A DNA stretch of 64,000 bases, taken from positions 124,001 through 188,000 of the forward strand of contig CAVQVN010000010.1 in assembly GCA_963717135.1 (NCBI GenBank), written 5' to 3'. Both the position numbers and the translations under genes were made by a program. This stretch comes from UBA4744 sp963717135. GTDB taxonomy: Bacteria > Actinomycetota > Acidimicrobiia > Spongiisociales > UBA4744. Positions 26,842 to 35,991 of this stretch are shown here, piece by piece. The notes under the pieces were generated by a model. That model did no database searches. It worked only from the letters and a program-made list of their open reading frames with translations, and was not told where the DNA came from. How positions within the stretch are numbered: position 1 is the stretch's first letter; each line of letters opens with the position of its first letter.

Positions 26842-27516
26842 TCAACCGAGATTGTCGATCAGTGGAGCAGGCAGGAAGCGAGCGAAGAAATCGATGAGGC
26901 GCCGGAGGGCGTCGGCGGCCGCCGCTGCGTCGTAATCGACCGCTCCGTCATCCATGAAGCCCCCGGCCACGCCCGAGTAAGTCACGAACGATCCCTGCAG
27001 CAAGCGCTCGTCATCCACTCCCGACCCCGGCGCGTCGACCGCCCCATGGAGACCCAATACCGGGACGGCCAGGCGCTCCAGGGCACTCGCTAGGGCACCG
27101 TCGTCGGGCAGGACAGTCGAAATCATGCTCACCGCTCGAACCTCCGGGTGATCGGCGCCGTACACCACGGCGGTTCCGCCCGCCTCCCCAAACCCGATGA
27201 TGCCGAGGTGCTGCTCGACCACCCAATGGACGTCTGCGCTCATCAGGAACCTATGGCCCCGGGCGACAGGGTCGAATGCATCGTCCGTAGGGGAGCCTTT
27301 TCCGACGCCCAGAGCTGCCAGGCCGTGCCGGGCCAGTCGGCGGCACAAGTCCTTGTGAAAAGCCCTCAATCCACCGTCGGCCAGGACCAACACTGCCGGA
27401 AACTGTCCGGCCTGATCGGGGCGCGCCAGGTACCCGGCCGAGTGTCCACTCCCCCGCGGCAGGTCGTACCTACCGTAAAGGATGGGATAGGTGCCCTCGT
27501 GGGCGAGCACGCTCAC
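26842..27516 (-). CDS. Dienelactone hydrolase-like protein lacking the nucleophile
   Basis: A 224-residue alpha/beta-hydrolase homologue. The opening YLARPDQAGQFPAVLVLADGGL and the DVHWVVEQHLGIIGFGEAGG stretch match dienelactone hydrolases, where the elbow normally reads GFCxGG or GxSxGG. Here the elbow is G-F-G-E-A-G-G with no Cys or Ser at the nucleophile position. LGLHGAVDAPGSGVDD still shows the Asp region, but the usual catalytic His near the C-terminus is not obvious. It may be a catalytically dead binder or use another residue. No signal peptide is visible. It lies between LCP and birA with terminator-like structure after it. Confidence 0.65.
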   Translation of the reverse strand: MSVLAHEGTYPILYGRYDLPRGSGHSAGYLARPDQAGQFPAVLVLADGGLRAFHKDLCRRLARHGLAALGVGKGSPTDDAFDPVARGHRFLMSADVHWVVEQHLGIIGFGEAGGTAVVYGADHPEVRAVSMISTVLPDDGALASALERLAVPVLGLHGAVDAPGSGVDDERLLQGSFVTYSGVAGGFMDDGAVDYDAAAAADALRRLIDFFARFLPAPLIDNLG

Positions 27517-27582
27517 CGGTTCTCCTCATCTCTCGTCGTTCTGCCAGGGTAGTCACGAGCCTGCCTCAGCAACGGTTGCCAC

Positions 27583-28254
27583 CTATCTGACTTCCCACAC
27601 CTCGCCCGAGGAGAGCCGCAGGTCGCCCGTGGCGGTCTCCACCACGAGTCGACCTTGCTCATCGATATCGCGCACCACCCCGGTTCCCTCAGGGCGCCAC
27701 CGGACGTCCCGGCCGATCGTTGAGCAGGCGTTCCGGTACTCCTCTCTGCCCCATCTGTCCGGTCCCCGGGCGATGCGCGCCAGCAAATCGTCGCACCAGC
27801 GGACCGCCAGATCGACCCCGGCGTCCCGACCGGGGTCGTTCTCAAGAAGACTTCCAAAACCGGTTGGGGCATCCGGCCACCACAGATTGACACCCAGTCC
27901 GATCACAACCAGGTCAGCGGCGGCTTCCAGCAGCAACCCGGCCATCTTGGTCTCGGCCCGGACCAAGTCGTTCGGCCATTTGCAGGCGATATCCTCGCCC
28001 AGGGCAACCCGAGCGGCCAAAGCGGCCACGAGGGAGAGACGCGGAAACTGTCCGGGGTTCCAGCCAGCCGGGCGCACCGCCAGCGAAGCCGCCACCGCTC
28101 GGGGCGCCGTCTGCCAGCGGCGGCCGAGGCGGCCCCGCCCGGCCGACTGGCGAGCGGCTACGACCAACACCGGAGCCTGTTGGGCGCGGGCGAACGCCTC
28201 ATCCTGAGTGGATTGGATATCCTCCAGCTCGATCAACGCGTATGGTGTAGCCAA
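27583..28254 (-). CDS. birA: Biotin--[acetyl-CoA-carboxylase] ligase BirA
   Basis: This ligase activates biotin to biotinyl-AMP and attaches it to the carrier domain of biotin enzymes. The 223-residue protein has the adenylate loop AARQSAGRGRLGRRW, the active KWPNDLVRAETKMAGLLLE and a small C-terminal SH3-like domain ending SSGEVWEVR. There is no N-terminal DNA-binding domain, so it is not a repressor type. The only start upstream of the family start is the TTG at 28254. It is divergent from accD across 44 bp, and the biotin acceptor is encoded in the accC gene two genes away. Confidence 0.92.
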   Translation of the reverse strand: MATPYALIELEDIQSTQDEAFARAQQAPVLVVAARQSAGRGRLGRRWQTAPRAVAASLAVRPAGWNPGQFPRLSLVAALAARVALGEDIACKWPNDLVRAETKMAGLLLEAAADLVVIGLGVNLWWPDAPTGFGSLLENDPGRDAGVDLAVRWCDDLLARIARGPDRWGREEYRNACSTIGRDVRWRPEGTGVVRDIDEQGRLVVETATGDLRLSSGEVWEVR

Positions 28255-28298
28255 TCGACGGTCCCATGAGTCAAACGTGAGACCAATCTATCCCCGGG

Positions 28299-29855
28299 GT
28301 GAGGGTGGGCACGGAAAAACGAATCGAAGAGTTGCGCAGATTGCGCGACGAAGCTATGCACGCCGGTAGCCAGCGCGCTATCGACCGCCAACACGAACAG
28401 GGCAAGCTGACCGCTCGGGAACGACTCGAACTTCTCCTGGACAAAGGCTCTTTCCAAGAGATCGACATGCTGGTTCGCCACCAGGCAATCGGATTCGGCA
28501 TCGAGAGCAAGCGGCCCGCCGGAGACGCAGTGGTGACGGGTTGGGGAACCATCGAAGGGCGAACAGTATTTGTCTTTGCTGAGGATTTCACGGTATACGG
28601 CGGCAGTCTGGGAAGAGCCGTGAGCGACAAGATTTGCAAAGTCATGGATACCGCCCTCAGCGTCGGGGCACCAATCATCGGACTCAAGGACTCCGGCGGT
28701 GCCCGAATCCAGGAAGGGGTAGCTTCGCTGGACGGATATGGACGAATATTCGAGCGGAACGTGCGAGCTTCCGGGGTCATCCCCCAGATTTCGGTGATCA
28801 TGGGTCCGTGCGCGGGCGGAGCGGTCTACTCGCCGGCCATCACCGACTTCGTCTACCAGGTGGACGGCTCCAGCCACCTATTCATCACCGGTCCCGACGT
28901 TATCAAAGCGGTGACCGGTGAAGATGTCACATTCGAAGAACTGGGAGGGGCGTTGACCCACGCCGGGACGTCGGGAGTGACCCATTTCGCCTCTCATGAT
29001 GGACCGTCGGCCCTCGAAGAGGTTCGGTACCTGGTGTCCTTCCTGCCCCAAAACAACATGGAGGTGCCGCCCTACTTCACTCCGGTCGACGCCCCCGACC
29101 GAATGGACGATGACCTTGACTCCATCATTCCCGACTCGGCCAATCAGCCTTACGACATGGTCAAGCTCGTTGAGCATGTGGTCGACGACGGCGACTTCTA
29201 CCAGGTTCACGAACACTTCGCCCAGAATCTGGTGGTCGGTTTTGCCAGGCTGGACGGTTATACGGTGGGGGTAGTCGGCAACCAGCCGTCCGCCTTGGCC
29301 GGGACTCTCGACATCAATGCATCGGGGAAAGGCGCCCGGTTTGTGCGCTTCTGTGATGCTTTCAACATCCCGCTGGTCGTCTTCGTCGATGTGCCCGGCT
29401 TCCTACCCGGGGTGGGGCAGGAACACGGCGGAATCATCCGTCACGGCGCCAAGCTGTTGTATGCGTTCAGCGAAGCCACCGTCCCGAGGTTGTCGGTTAT
29501 CACCCGCAAGGCTTACGGCGGCGCCTATGTCGTCATGAACTCCCGTGGCATTCGGGCCGACGGTGTGTTCGCCTGGCCTTCAGCCGAAATCGCGGTGATG
29601 GGAGCCCAAGGCGCGGTCAACATCATCTCCCGACGGGAGATCGCCGGCGCTGAGGAACCCGAGAAGCGCCGCACGGAGTTGATTGCCGAATACCAGGAGC
29701 GTTTCAACAATCCGTATCGGGCCGCCGAGCTTGGTCTGGTGGACGAGGTGATCGAGCCGCGCCAGACCCGCCCCAAGCTCATCCGGGCCCTCGACATGCT
29801 CCGCAACAAGCGGGAGACGCTTCCGCCCAAGAAGCACGGGAACATCCCCCTGTGA
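28299..29855 (+). CDS. accD: Acyl-CoA carboxylase carboxyltransferase (beta) subunit
   Basis: The 518-residue carboxyltransferase moves CO2 from carboxybiotin to acetyl- or propionyl-CoA. Family landmarks: LTARERLELLLDKGSFQE, KDSGGARIQEGVASLDGY, the first oxyanion-type GPCAGGAVYSPA and the second VDVPGFLPGVGQEHGGIIRHGAKLLYAF with AYGGAYVVMNSR. Length and sequence match the AccD5/PccB group that uses propionyl-CoA. The start is a GTG at 28299 (another GTG at 28305 is possible). It is followed 39 bp later by the biotinylated partner subunit, with birA divergent, as in mycobacteria. Confidence 0.94.
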   Translation: MRVGTEKRIEELRRLRDEAMHAGSQRAIDRQHEQGKLTARERLELLLDKGSFQEIDMLVRHQAIGFGIESKRPAGDAVVTGWGTIEGRTVFVFAEDFTVYGGSLGRAVSDKICKVMDTALSVGAPIIGLKDSGGARIQEGVASLDGYGRIFERNVRASGVIPQISVIMGPCAGGAVYSPAITDFVYQVDGSSHLFITGPDVIKAVTGEDVTFEELGGALTHAGTSGVTHFASHDGPSALEEVRYLVSFLPQNNMEVPPYFTPVDAPDRMDDDLDSIIPDSANQPYDMVKLVEHVVDDGDFYQVHEHFAQNLVVGFARLDGYTVGVVGNQPSALAGTLDINASGKGARFVRFCDAFNIPLVVFVDVPGFLPGVGQEHGGIIRHGAKLLYAFSEATVPRLSVITRKAYGGAYVVMNSRGIRADGVFAWPSAEIAVMGAQGAVNIISRREIAGAEEPEKRRTELIAEYQERFNNPYRAAELGLVDEVIEPRQTRPKLIRALDMLRNKRETLPPKKHGNIPL

Positions 29856-29894
29856 TAGAAGACCAGCGCCCCCGCCTCCAAGGAGCTTCCTAGC

Positions 29895-31652
29895 ATGGCC
29901 GATATGCGTTCCCTGCTGATAGCCAACCGAGGCGAGATCGCGGTTCGCATCATTAGATCTGCCAAGGAAATGGGCTTGCGAACGATCGCCGTCTATTCCG
30001 AACTCGACCGCGATGCTTTGCACGTTGATCTCGCCGACGAGGCCTGGAATATCGGGCCGGCACCGGCCGCCGCCTCGTATCTCAATATCGACCGCATCGT
30101 TCAGGTCGCCCAGGAGGCCAAGGCCGATGCCGTTCACCCCGGCTACGGCTTCCTCGCCGAAAACCCGACATTTGCGCAAAGGGTCATCTCGGCCGGCATC
30201 ATCTGGGTGGGTCCGCCACCCGAAGCAATCGCCACGATGGGCGACAAGATCGCCTCCCGCAACGCGGCCGCCAGGGCAAAAGTCGAATCCGTCCCCGGCA
30301 CTCTTGAACCGCTCGATTCCCCCGAGGACGTTCGCGCCGCCGCCACCGAATTCGGATTCCCGATAGCGATCAAGGCAGCTCATGGGGGCGGCGGCAAGGG
30401 TTTGCGGGTGGTCCACAAGGAGGACGAGCTCGAATCCGCCTTTGAGGGTGCCCGACGCGAAGCCGACGCCTACTTTGGCAATCCCGAGGTGTATGTGGAG
30501 AAGTACCTCGATTTCCCCCGTCACATCGAGGCTCAGATCCTGTGCGACGACCACGGCCACGCGTTGTTCCTCGGGGAACGGGATTGCTCGGTGCAACGCC
30601 GCCACCAGAAGCTGATCGAGGAAACCCCCTCACCGGGATTGGATGACAAGACCCGCGTCAGATTGGGTAAGGCAGCCGTCGCCGTCGCCAAAGCATGCGG
30701 CTATCGGAATGCCGGGACGGTGGAATTCCTCATGGACCGCAGCGGCAGATTCTTCTTCCTGGAAATGAACACGCGACTCCAAGTCGAACATACCGTCACG
30801 GAGATGGTGACCGGTATCGACATTGTGCAGGAGCAATTGAAGATCGCTCAGGGTCACCCGCTTGCCATCGATCGGGTCAGTCCGGCCGGACACGCAATGG
30901 AGTTCCGCATCAACGCTGAAGATCCATCCCGAGATTTCCTCCCCAATCCCGGTCGAGTGGCCGAATACCGGGAACCCGCCGGTTTTGGTGTCCGGGTCGA
31001 CAGCTGGATCCAGCCCGGGACGAGGATCTCGCAGTACTACGACAACCTGATGGCCAAATTGGTCGTGTGGGGACCCACGCGCGCCGACGCTATCAGCCGC
31101 GCTCGACGGGCTCTCGGTGAATTCCACATTCGCGGAGTGGCCACGACGATTCCGGCTCACCTCCGGGTCCTCGACCACCAGACGTTTGTGGAAGGGACCC
31201 ACCACACCCGGTGGGTCGAAGAAGAGCTCGATCTCGGCGGGATCGCTAGATCGACGGCACCGGCTCTTCCGGAAGATGAGGCGGTTGCCCAGCGTGAAAT
31301 CACGGTTGAGATCGGGGGCCGCCGCTACCTAGTGACCTACTGGATGCCTGAGCTGCAACCGGCCAGTTCAGGGCGGAGACCGGCGCCCCGCCGCAAACCG
31401 CCCAAGCTCACCCAATCGGTCGGCAATCACACCGGGGAAGCCGGCCTCGTCACCGCGCCCATGCAGGGCACCATCGTCAAGGTCCACACCGAGGCAGGAC
31501 ACAGCATCAATGCCGGAGAGCCCATCTGCGTCCTGGAAGCGATGAAGATGGAAAACGAAGTCCGTAGCCCCATCGAAGGCGAAGTAGTCGATCTCCGGGT
31601 TCGTCCCGGTGACACCGTGTCCAGCGGTCAAGTGATCGCGATCATTCGGTAG
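29895..31652 (+). CDS. accA: Acyl-CoA carboxylase alpha subunit (biotin carboxylase + carrier)
   Basis: A 585-residue fusion of biotin carboxylase (residues 1-450) and biotin carboxyl carrier domain (515-585), like mycobacterial AccA3. It has the ATP-grasp features HGGGGKGLRVV, ERDCSVQRRHQKLIEE and FLEMNTRLQVEH, and the biotinylation site EAMKMENEV with the acceptor Lys between the two Met residues. The ATG at 29895 has AAGGAG nine nt upstream. It carboxylates its own biotin and pairs with the upstream carboxyltransferase. The TAG stop lies inside a heptamer repeat that also forms the stop of the convergent mutase gene. Confidence 0.95.
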   Translation: MADMRSLLIANRGEIAVRIIRSAKEMGLRTIAVYSELDRDALHVDLADEAWNIGPAPAAASYLNIDRIVQVAQEAKADAVHPGYGFLAENPTFAQRVISAGIIWVGPPPEAIATMGDKIASRNAAARAKVESVPGTLEPLDSPEDVRAAATEFGFPIAIKAAHGGGGKGLRVVHKEDELESAFEGARREADAYFGNPEVYVEKYLDFPRHIEAQILCDDHGHALFLGERDCSVQRRHQKLIEETPSPGLDDKTRVRLGKAAVAVAKACGYRNAGTVEFLMDRSGRFFFLEMNTRLQVEHTVTEMVTGIDIVQEQLKIAQGHPLAIDRVSPAGHAMEFRINAEDPSRDFLPNPGRVAEYREPAGFGVRVDSWIQPGTRISQYYDNLMAKLVVWGPTRADAISRARRALGEFHIRGVATTIPAHLRVLDHQTFVEGTHHTRWVEEELDLGGIARSTAPALPEDEAVAQREITVEIGGRRYLVTYWMPELQPASSGRRPAPRRKPPKLTQSVGNHTGEAGLVTAPMQGTIVKVHTEAGHSINAGEPICVLEAMKMENEVRSPIEGEVVDLRVRPGDTVSSGQVIAIIR

Positions 31653-31683
31653 AGCGAGAGCTGAGAGCTGAGAGCTACGAGCT
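31652..31683. repeat. Heptamer repeat array (AGCTGAG type)
   Basis: Units GAGCGAG, AGCTGAG, AGCTGAG, AGCTACG, AGCT fill the 22-bp space between the convergent carboxylase and mutase genes and enclose both stop codons (TAG ending at 31652, and TAG of the minus strand at 31675-31677). Confidence 0.85.
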
Positions 31684-33261
31684 TGGTCCGCGGTAGGTTC
31701 CGAAGACTTCGCGCAACACATCGGAGACCTCGCCGAGCGTCGCCGCGGCGAGGAGGGCCTCCTTGATCGGGTAAAGGAGATTGGTGTCGCCACGGGCCGC
31801 CTTCCCAACGCGATCGAGGGCTGCGGCAACGGCCGTCTGATCTCGCCCGGCCCGGACGCCGCGCAATGCTGTGATCTGGTGCTGCTCAGCGTCGGGGTCG
31901 ACAGCCTGTACGGGTACCACCCCGCTCTCATCGACGAACCGATTGACACCGACGATCACCGACTCACCACTTTCGATCCGACGGGCTGTCGTATAGGCCG
32001 CCTCCTCGATCTCGGATTGTTGGAAGCCGGCTTCGATAGCCGCCGGGGCTCCCCCCAGCTCAGCGATCCTGGCCATCAACTCGCCGGCTTTCTGCTCGAT
32101 TCGGTCGGTGAGATCCTCGATGAAGTATGAGCCGGCCAGCGGATCGACGGTGTCCGTGACTCCCGACTCGAAAGCCAGGATCTGTTGGGTGCGCAGGGCG
32201 ATGCGGGCCGACACGTCCGTGGGCAGACCAAGCGCTTCGTCGAAGGCATTGGTATGAAGCGACTGGGTGCCGCCCAGGACGGCTGCCAGTCCTTGCATGG
32301 CTGTGCGCACGATATTGTTTTCGGGTTGTTGAGCGGTCAGTGTGCTGCCCGCGGTTTGCGTGTGAAACCGCATCGCCCATGATTTCGGATCCTTCGCTCC
32401 GATTCGTTCTTTCATCAGATGGGCCCACAGACGGCGAGCGGCCCGGTATTTGGCGATCTCCTCGAAGAGATGGTTGTGGGCGTTCCAGAAGAAGGAGAGC
32501 CGGGGAGCAAAGTCATCTACCGGCAGGCCGGCGGCCAGGGCGGCTTCCACGTAGGCCAAACCGTTGGCCAGGGTGAAGGCTATCTCCTGGGCAGCGGTGG
32601 AACCTGCTTCCCGTATGTGGTACCCACTGATTGAGATGGTGTTCCAGGCGGGAAGTTCACGGGCGCAGTAAGAGAACAGGTCTGTGACCAATCGCATGGA
32701 AGGCCGGGGCGGATAGATATAGGTGCCACGGGCGATGTACTCCTTGAGAATGTCATTTTGAACGGTTCCCCGAATCGCCGGGGCAGGAACGCCCTGCTCC
32801 TCGGCAACAATCTGATAAAGCAGTAGCAAGACGGCGGCAGTCGAGTTGATCGTCATCGAGGTGCTGACCGTCCCGAGGGGGATATCTGCAAAGAGACGGC
32901 GCATGTCTTCGACGCTGTCGATAGCCACTCCCACCTTGCCTACCTCACCGGACGCCATCGGGTGATCGGAGTCCAAACCCATCTGAGTCGGCAGGTCGAA
33001 CGCCACGGACAGACCCGTCTGCCCGGCGGCCAGGAGTGACCGGAATCGGGCGTTAGTCGCCTCGGCGGTCCCGAAGCCCGCATATTGACGCATCGTCCAG
33101 GTCTGACCCCGGTACATAGTCGGATAAGGGCCTCGCGTGAAGGGGTACTCGCCGGGGTCGCCGACCGTCGGCGGGGACTCGCCTGCTCCGTACACCACGT
33201 CGATTTCGATACCGCTCGAGGTGAGGCGGGGGGAAGCATGCGATGACTGTTCCGGTTTCAC
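31675..33261 (-). CDS. Methylmalonyl-CoA mutase large (substrate-binding) subunit
   Basis: A 528-residue TIM-barrel subunit of the B12-dependent mutase family, which converts methylmalonyl-CoA to succinyl-CoA. Landmarks are TMRQYAGFGTAEATNARF, VAFDLPTQMGLDSDHP, GTVQNDILKEYIARGTYIYPP and AGSTLTAQQPENNIVRTA. The Tyr in RQYAGF and the Arg in ARGTY are those expected for methylmalonyl-CoA rather than isobutyryl-CoA mutases. It stops before the C-terminal B12-binding domain, so a separate small subunit must exist elsewhere; none is in the window. The GTG at 33261 with AGGA five nt upstream is preferred over the ATG at 33351. It completes the propionyl-CoA pathway with accA/accD. Confidence 0.88.
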   Translation of the reverse strand: MKPEQSSHASPRLTSSGIEIDVVYGAGESPPTVGDPGEYPFTRGPYPTMYRGQTWTMRQYAGFGTAEATNARFRSLLAAGQTGLSVAFDLPTQMGLDSDHPMASGEVGKVGVAIDSVEDMRRLFADIPLGTVSTSMTINSTAAVLLLLYQIVAEEQGVPAPAIRGTVQNDILKEYIARGTYIYPPRPSMRLVTDLFSYCARELPAWNTISISGYHIREAGSTAAQEIAFTLANGLAYVEAALAAGLPVDDFAPRLSFFWNAHNHLFEEIAKYRAARRLWAHLMKERIGAKDPKSWAMRFHTQTAGSTLTAQQPENNIVRTAMQGLAAVLGGTQSLHTNAFDEALGLPTDVSARIALRTQQILAFESGVTDTVDPLAGSYFIEDLTDRIEQKAGELMARIAELGGAPAAIEAGFQQSEIEEAAYTTARRIESGESVIVGVNRFVDESGVVPVQAVDPDAEQHQITALRGVRAGRDQTAVAAALDRVGKAARGDTNLLYPIKEALLAAATLGEVSDVLREVFGTYRGPSS

Positions 33262-33334
33262 AGGTATCCTATTGACGCCGAAGGGGATGCTAACGGCAAC
33301 TTTTCCGACTCCCCCTTCGTTAGGTAGCTCGGAG

Positions 33335-35872
33335 ATGTCAAAAGCTCCCATTCACGAACTCGAACGGCGAGACGTCAGCAGGCGGTGGTTTGTCGCGCTT
33401 GCCACCTTGCTCAGCATCGCTCTGCTGTCATCCACGTGGATCGGGCTGTTCTCTTTCTTCGGGACCAACTCGGCATACGGCATTTTCAACGACCTGGAGC
33501 GCAAATACGTCCCGGAAGTGGACGACCTGTTGCTGGATCTGCCCGACCTCTCCCAGGTATCGAGGATTTTCACTCTCGACGACGTTCTTCTGGCGGAATT
33601 GCACGACGGCAAGAACAGCGAACCGGTGCGGTACGAGGAGCTACCGGACATAGTCATCAAGGCGGTCTTGGCTGCTGAAGACGCCGAGTTCTTCGAACAT
33701 GAAGGGGTCGATTTCGCCGCCATCGGTGGGGCCGCCATCGACAACCTGCGGGGGGTGACCCGCGGAGGTTCGACGATCACCCAACAGGTCGTCAAGCAGA
33801 ATTTTGTCGGCGACGAGGTCACACTGCAGCGCAAGATCCAGGAGGCGATGGTGGCGGTGGAACTCGAACGCCGCTACCCCAAGGAACAGATCCTCGAGTT
33901 CTACATCAACTCCGTTTACTACGGCTGGAGTGCCTTCGGAGTCAAGACTGCCGCCCGTGAATACTTCGACAAGACCCTCGAGGAGCTGACCATCGCCGAG
34001 GCGGCGACACTCTTCGTGCCCATCCGCAACCCTTCCACATACGACCCGCGCCGGCAGCCCGAACGGGTCCTCGACCGGCGCAACGACGTGATCGACACGA
34101 TGGTCACGCACGAGATGATCACCCCGGCCCAAGGGGAGCGAGCCAAAGCCGAGCCGTATGTCATCCAACCACATCCCGAGTTCCACGGGCCCGCCGACCA
34201 CGTGGCTGCCGAGGTGCGACGGGCCCTGCTCAACGATCCCGAGTTCTCCTTCCTGGGTGCCACCAACGAGGAACGCAAGAAAGCCATCTTCGGTTGTCCG
34301 TCTGACGATGTGACCTGCTCCGGCGGCGGCGGGCTCAAGGTCTACGTGACGATCGACCTCGACCTCCAGGAGAGAGCCAACGCCATCCTCAATTCGTGGT
34401 TACCGATCGCCGACCCGAGTGCTCTCTCCGACGACGCTCTGGCCGCGTGCATCCAGCGCTATAACAACGCTCGGATTCCTGTGCCCGAGCCGAACGACCT
34501 GCGATGCGTCCCAACGGGAGCCATCGCTACCGTCGACAATGTCACCGGCGCCATCAAAGTCATGGCCTCCGGCCTGCCGTTCGACGTCGAACAGTTCGAC
34601 CTGGCCATCCAGGGAAAACGCAACCCGGGCTCCTCCTTCAAACCGTTTGCCCTCACCGCCTATCTCGAGTCGGGCGGATCGCTCAATTCCTTTTGGGATG
34701 GCCGAAGCCCGAAGGAGATAGATTGCCCGTTCTGCAACCCCGACCCCTGGGTCGTCCACAATGCCGGGGGCGGCGGCGGGGGAATGTCGCTGTTTTCAGC
34801 GACCCAGAACTCCGTGAACGTCGTCTACGCCCAGGTCTCCAAGGAAGTCGGCCCCGACCGCATCATCGACGTAGCCCACCGGATGGGGGTCAAGTCGGAG
34901 TTGCCGGCCGTCTATTCGTTGGCCCTCGGCGCCGGAGCGGTCAGCCCACTCGAGATGGCCTCGGCCTACTCGAATTTCGCCACCAACGGACTGCACGCCG
35001 ATGCCTACTTGATCGAGCGGATCGAGAACACGGCAGGCGAACTGGTCTACTCCAGAGACGTACAGCGGATCCAGGTGGTCGACCCGGCCATCATGGCCGC
35101 GGCCCGCCGTCCCCTCATCCAGGTAGTGGCGGCGGGTACTGCCACGCGGGCCCGGCTCACCCCGGCCGTACCCCAGGGAGGAAAGACGGGCACGCACCAG
35201 GATTTCAATGAAGCCTGGTTCGTCGGTTTCGTTCCGGACTACTCCACCGCCGTGTGGGTCGGTTATCCCGACTTTCAGGCACCGCTCCGCAACCTGACAA
35301 TCAACGGCGAGTTCTACAGCCGCGTGTTCGGCGGCACGGTGCCGGCTCCCATCTGGAGGGAGTTCATGACCTACCTGTTGCGGGACACCCCGGTGGGCGA
35401 CTTCCCGGAGGACCCACCCGGGGTTGATCAGTACTTCGTCACGCCCAGTACCGAAGTGCCGCTGGTGGTTGGGCTCATGCAGGATGAAGCCGTAAAGGAT
35501 ATCTACGACGCCCACCTGAGCCCCAACGTCGTCGAGGTGGGCTCCCTCGAGGAGCAAGGAGTCGTCCTCACCCAGGATCTCGAAGAAGGTTCGAGCGCCA
35601 CCCACGGACAGGTACTGACGATCGAAGTTTCGTCCGGCATCCCGCCCGAAGCACCGCTGCTTGACCTGCGCAACTTGACGGTCGATGGTGCGGTGGTGGC
35701 CTTGAGTACCTTCGAGGAGGAAACCAGGGTTGCTCTCGAGTTCTCCGTCGGTTTCCGAGACGTCACCGACCCTTCCCGGGTTGGCGTCATCATCGAAACC
35801 AACCCGGCGCCCGGGGCCATCGTCAAACACGGCCAGTCGGTGCAACTCATCGTCGGCAGGTTTGCACCGTAG
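33335..35872 (+). CDS. Class A penicillin-binding protein with PASTA domains
   Basis: A bifunctional peptidoglycan synthase of 845 residues: cytoplasmic start, membrane helix (WFVALATLLSIALLSSTWIG), GT51 glycosyltransferase domain with catalytic Glu115 in AAEDAEFFEHEGVD and GGSTITQQVVKQ, then transpeptidase domain with the active Ser in GSSFKPF, SVN motif in TQNSVNV and KTGT. The C-terminal 125 residues hold two PASTA-like repeats. The ATG at 33335 is family-consistent; GGAG abuts it and AGGT lies nine nt away, so the ribosome site is weak. Divergent from the mutase gene across 73 bp. Confidence 0.93.
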   Translation: MSKAPIHELERRDVSRRWFVALATLLSIALLSSTWIGLFSFFGTNSAYGIFNDLERKYVPEVDDLLLDLPDLSQVSRIFTLDDVLLAELHDGKNSEPVRYEELPDIVIKAVLAAEDAEFFEHEGVDFAAIGGAAIDNLRGVTRGGSTITQQVVKQNFVGDEVTLQRKIQEAMVAVELERRYPKEQILEFYINSVYYGWSAFGVKTAAREYFDKTLEELTIAEAATLFVPIRNPSTYDPRRQPERVLDRRNDVIDTMVTHEMITPAQGERAKAEPYVIQPHPEFHGPADHVAAEVRRALLNDPEFSFLGATNEERKKAIFGCPSDDVTCSGGGGLKVYVTIDLDLQERANAILNSWLPIADPSALSDDALAACIQRYNNARIPVPEPNDLRCVPTGAIATVDNVTGAIKVMASGLPFDVEQFDLAIQGKRNPGSSFKPFALTAYLESGGSLNSFWDGRSPKEIDCPFCNPDPWVVHNAGGGGGGMSLFSATQNSVNVVYAQVSKEVGPDRIIDVAHRMGVKSELPAVYSLALGAGAVSPLEMASAYSNFATNGLHADAYLIERIENTAGELVYSRDVQRIQVVDPAIMAAARRPLIQVVAAGTATRARLTPAVPQGGKTGTHQDFNEAWFVGFVPDYSTAVWVGYPDFQAPLRNLTINGEFYSRVFGGTVPAPIWREFMTYLLRDTPVGDFPEDPPGVDQYFVTPSTEVPLVVGLMQDEAVKDIYDAHLSPNVVEVGSLEEQGVVLTQDLEEGSSATHGQVLTIEVSSGIPPEAPLLDLRNLTVDGAVVALSTFEEETRVALEFSVGFRDVTDPSRVGVIIETNPAPGAIVKHGQSVQLIVGRFAP

Positions 35873-35875
35873 GAC

Positions 35876-35963
35876 GGTTTCAGGTTTCAGGTTTCAGGTT
35901 TCAGGTTTCAGGCAGTTTCAGGTTCAGTTGTGTTGCTGATGACTGAGAACCGACGACTGACAA
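35876..35963. repeat. Heptamer repeat arrays (GGTTTCA and CTGANNN types)
   Basis: Five exact GGTTTCA copies (35876-35910), two degenerate copies, and then CTGATGA, CTGAGAA, CCGACGA, CTGACAA (35936-35963). They begin four bp after the stop of the penicillin-binding protein gene, in front of a co-directional gene, so convergence is not required. Confidence 0.92.
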
Positions 35964-35991
35964 GCAAACCTTTCGCGATCTCTCCTCAATC

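Noticed and set aside
7848..35963. Heptamer arrays as CRISPR arrays
   Set aside because: Units are 7 bp with no unique spacers and no cas genes nearby.
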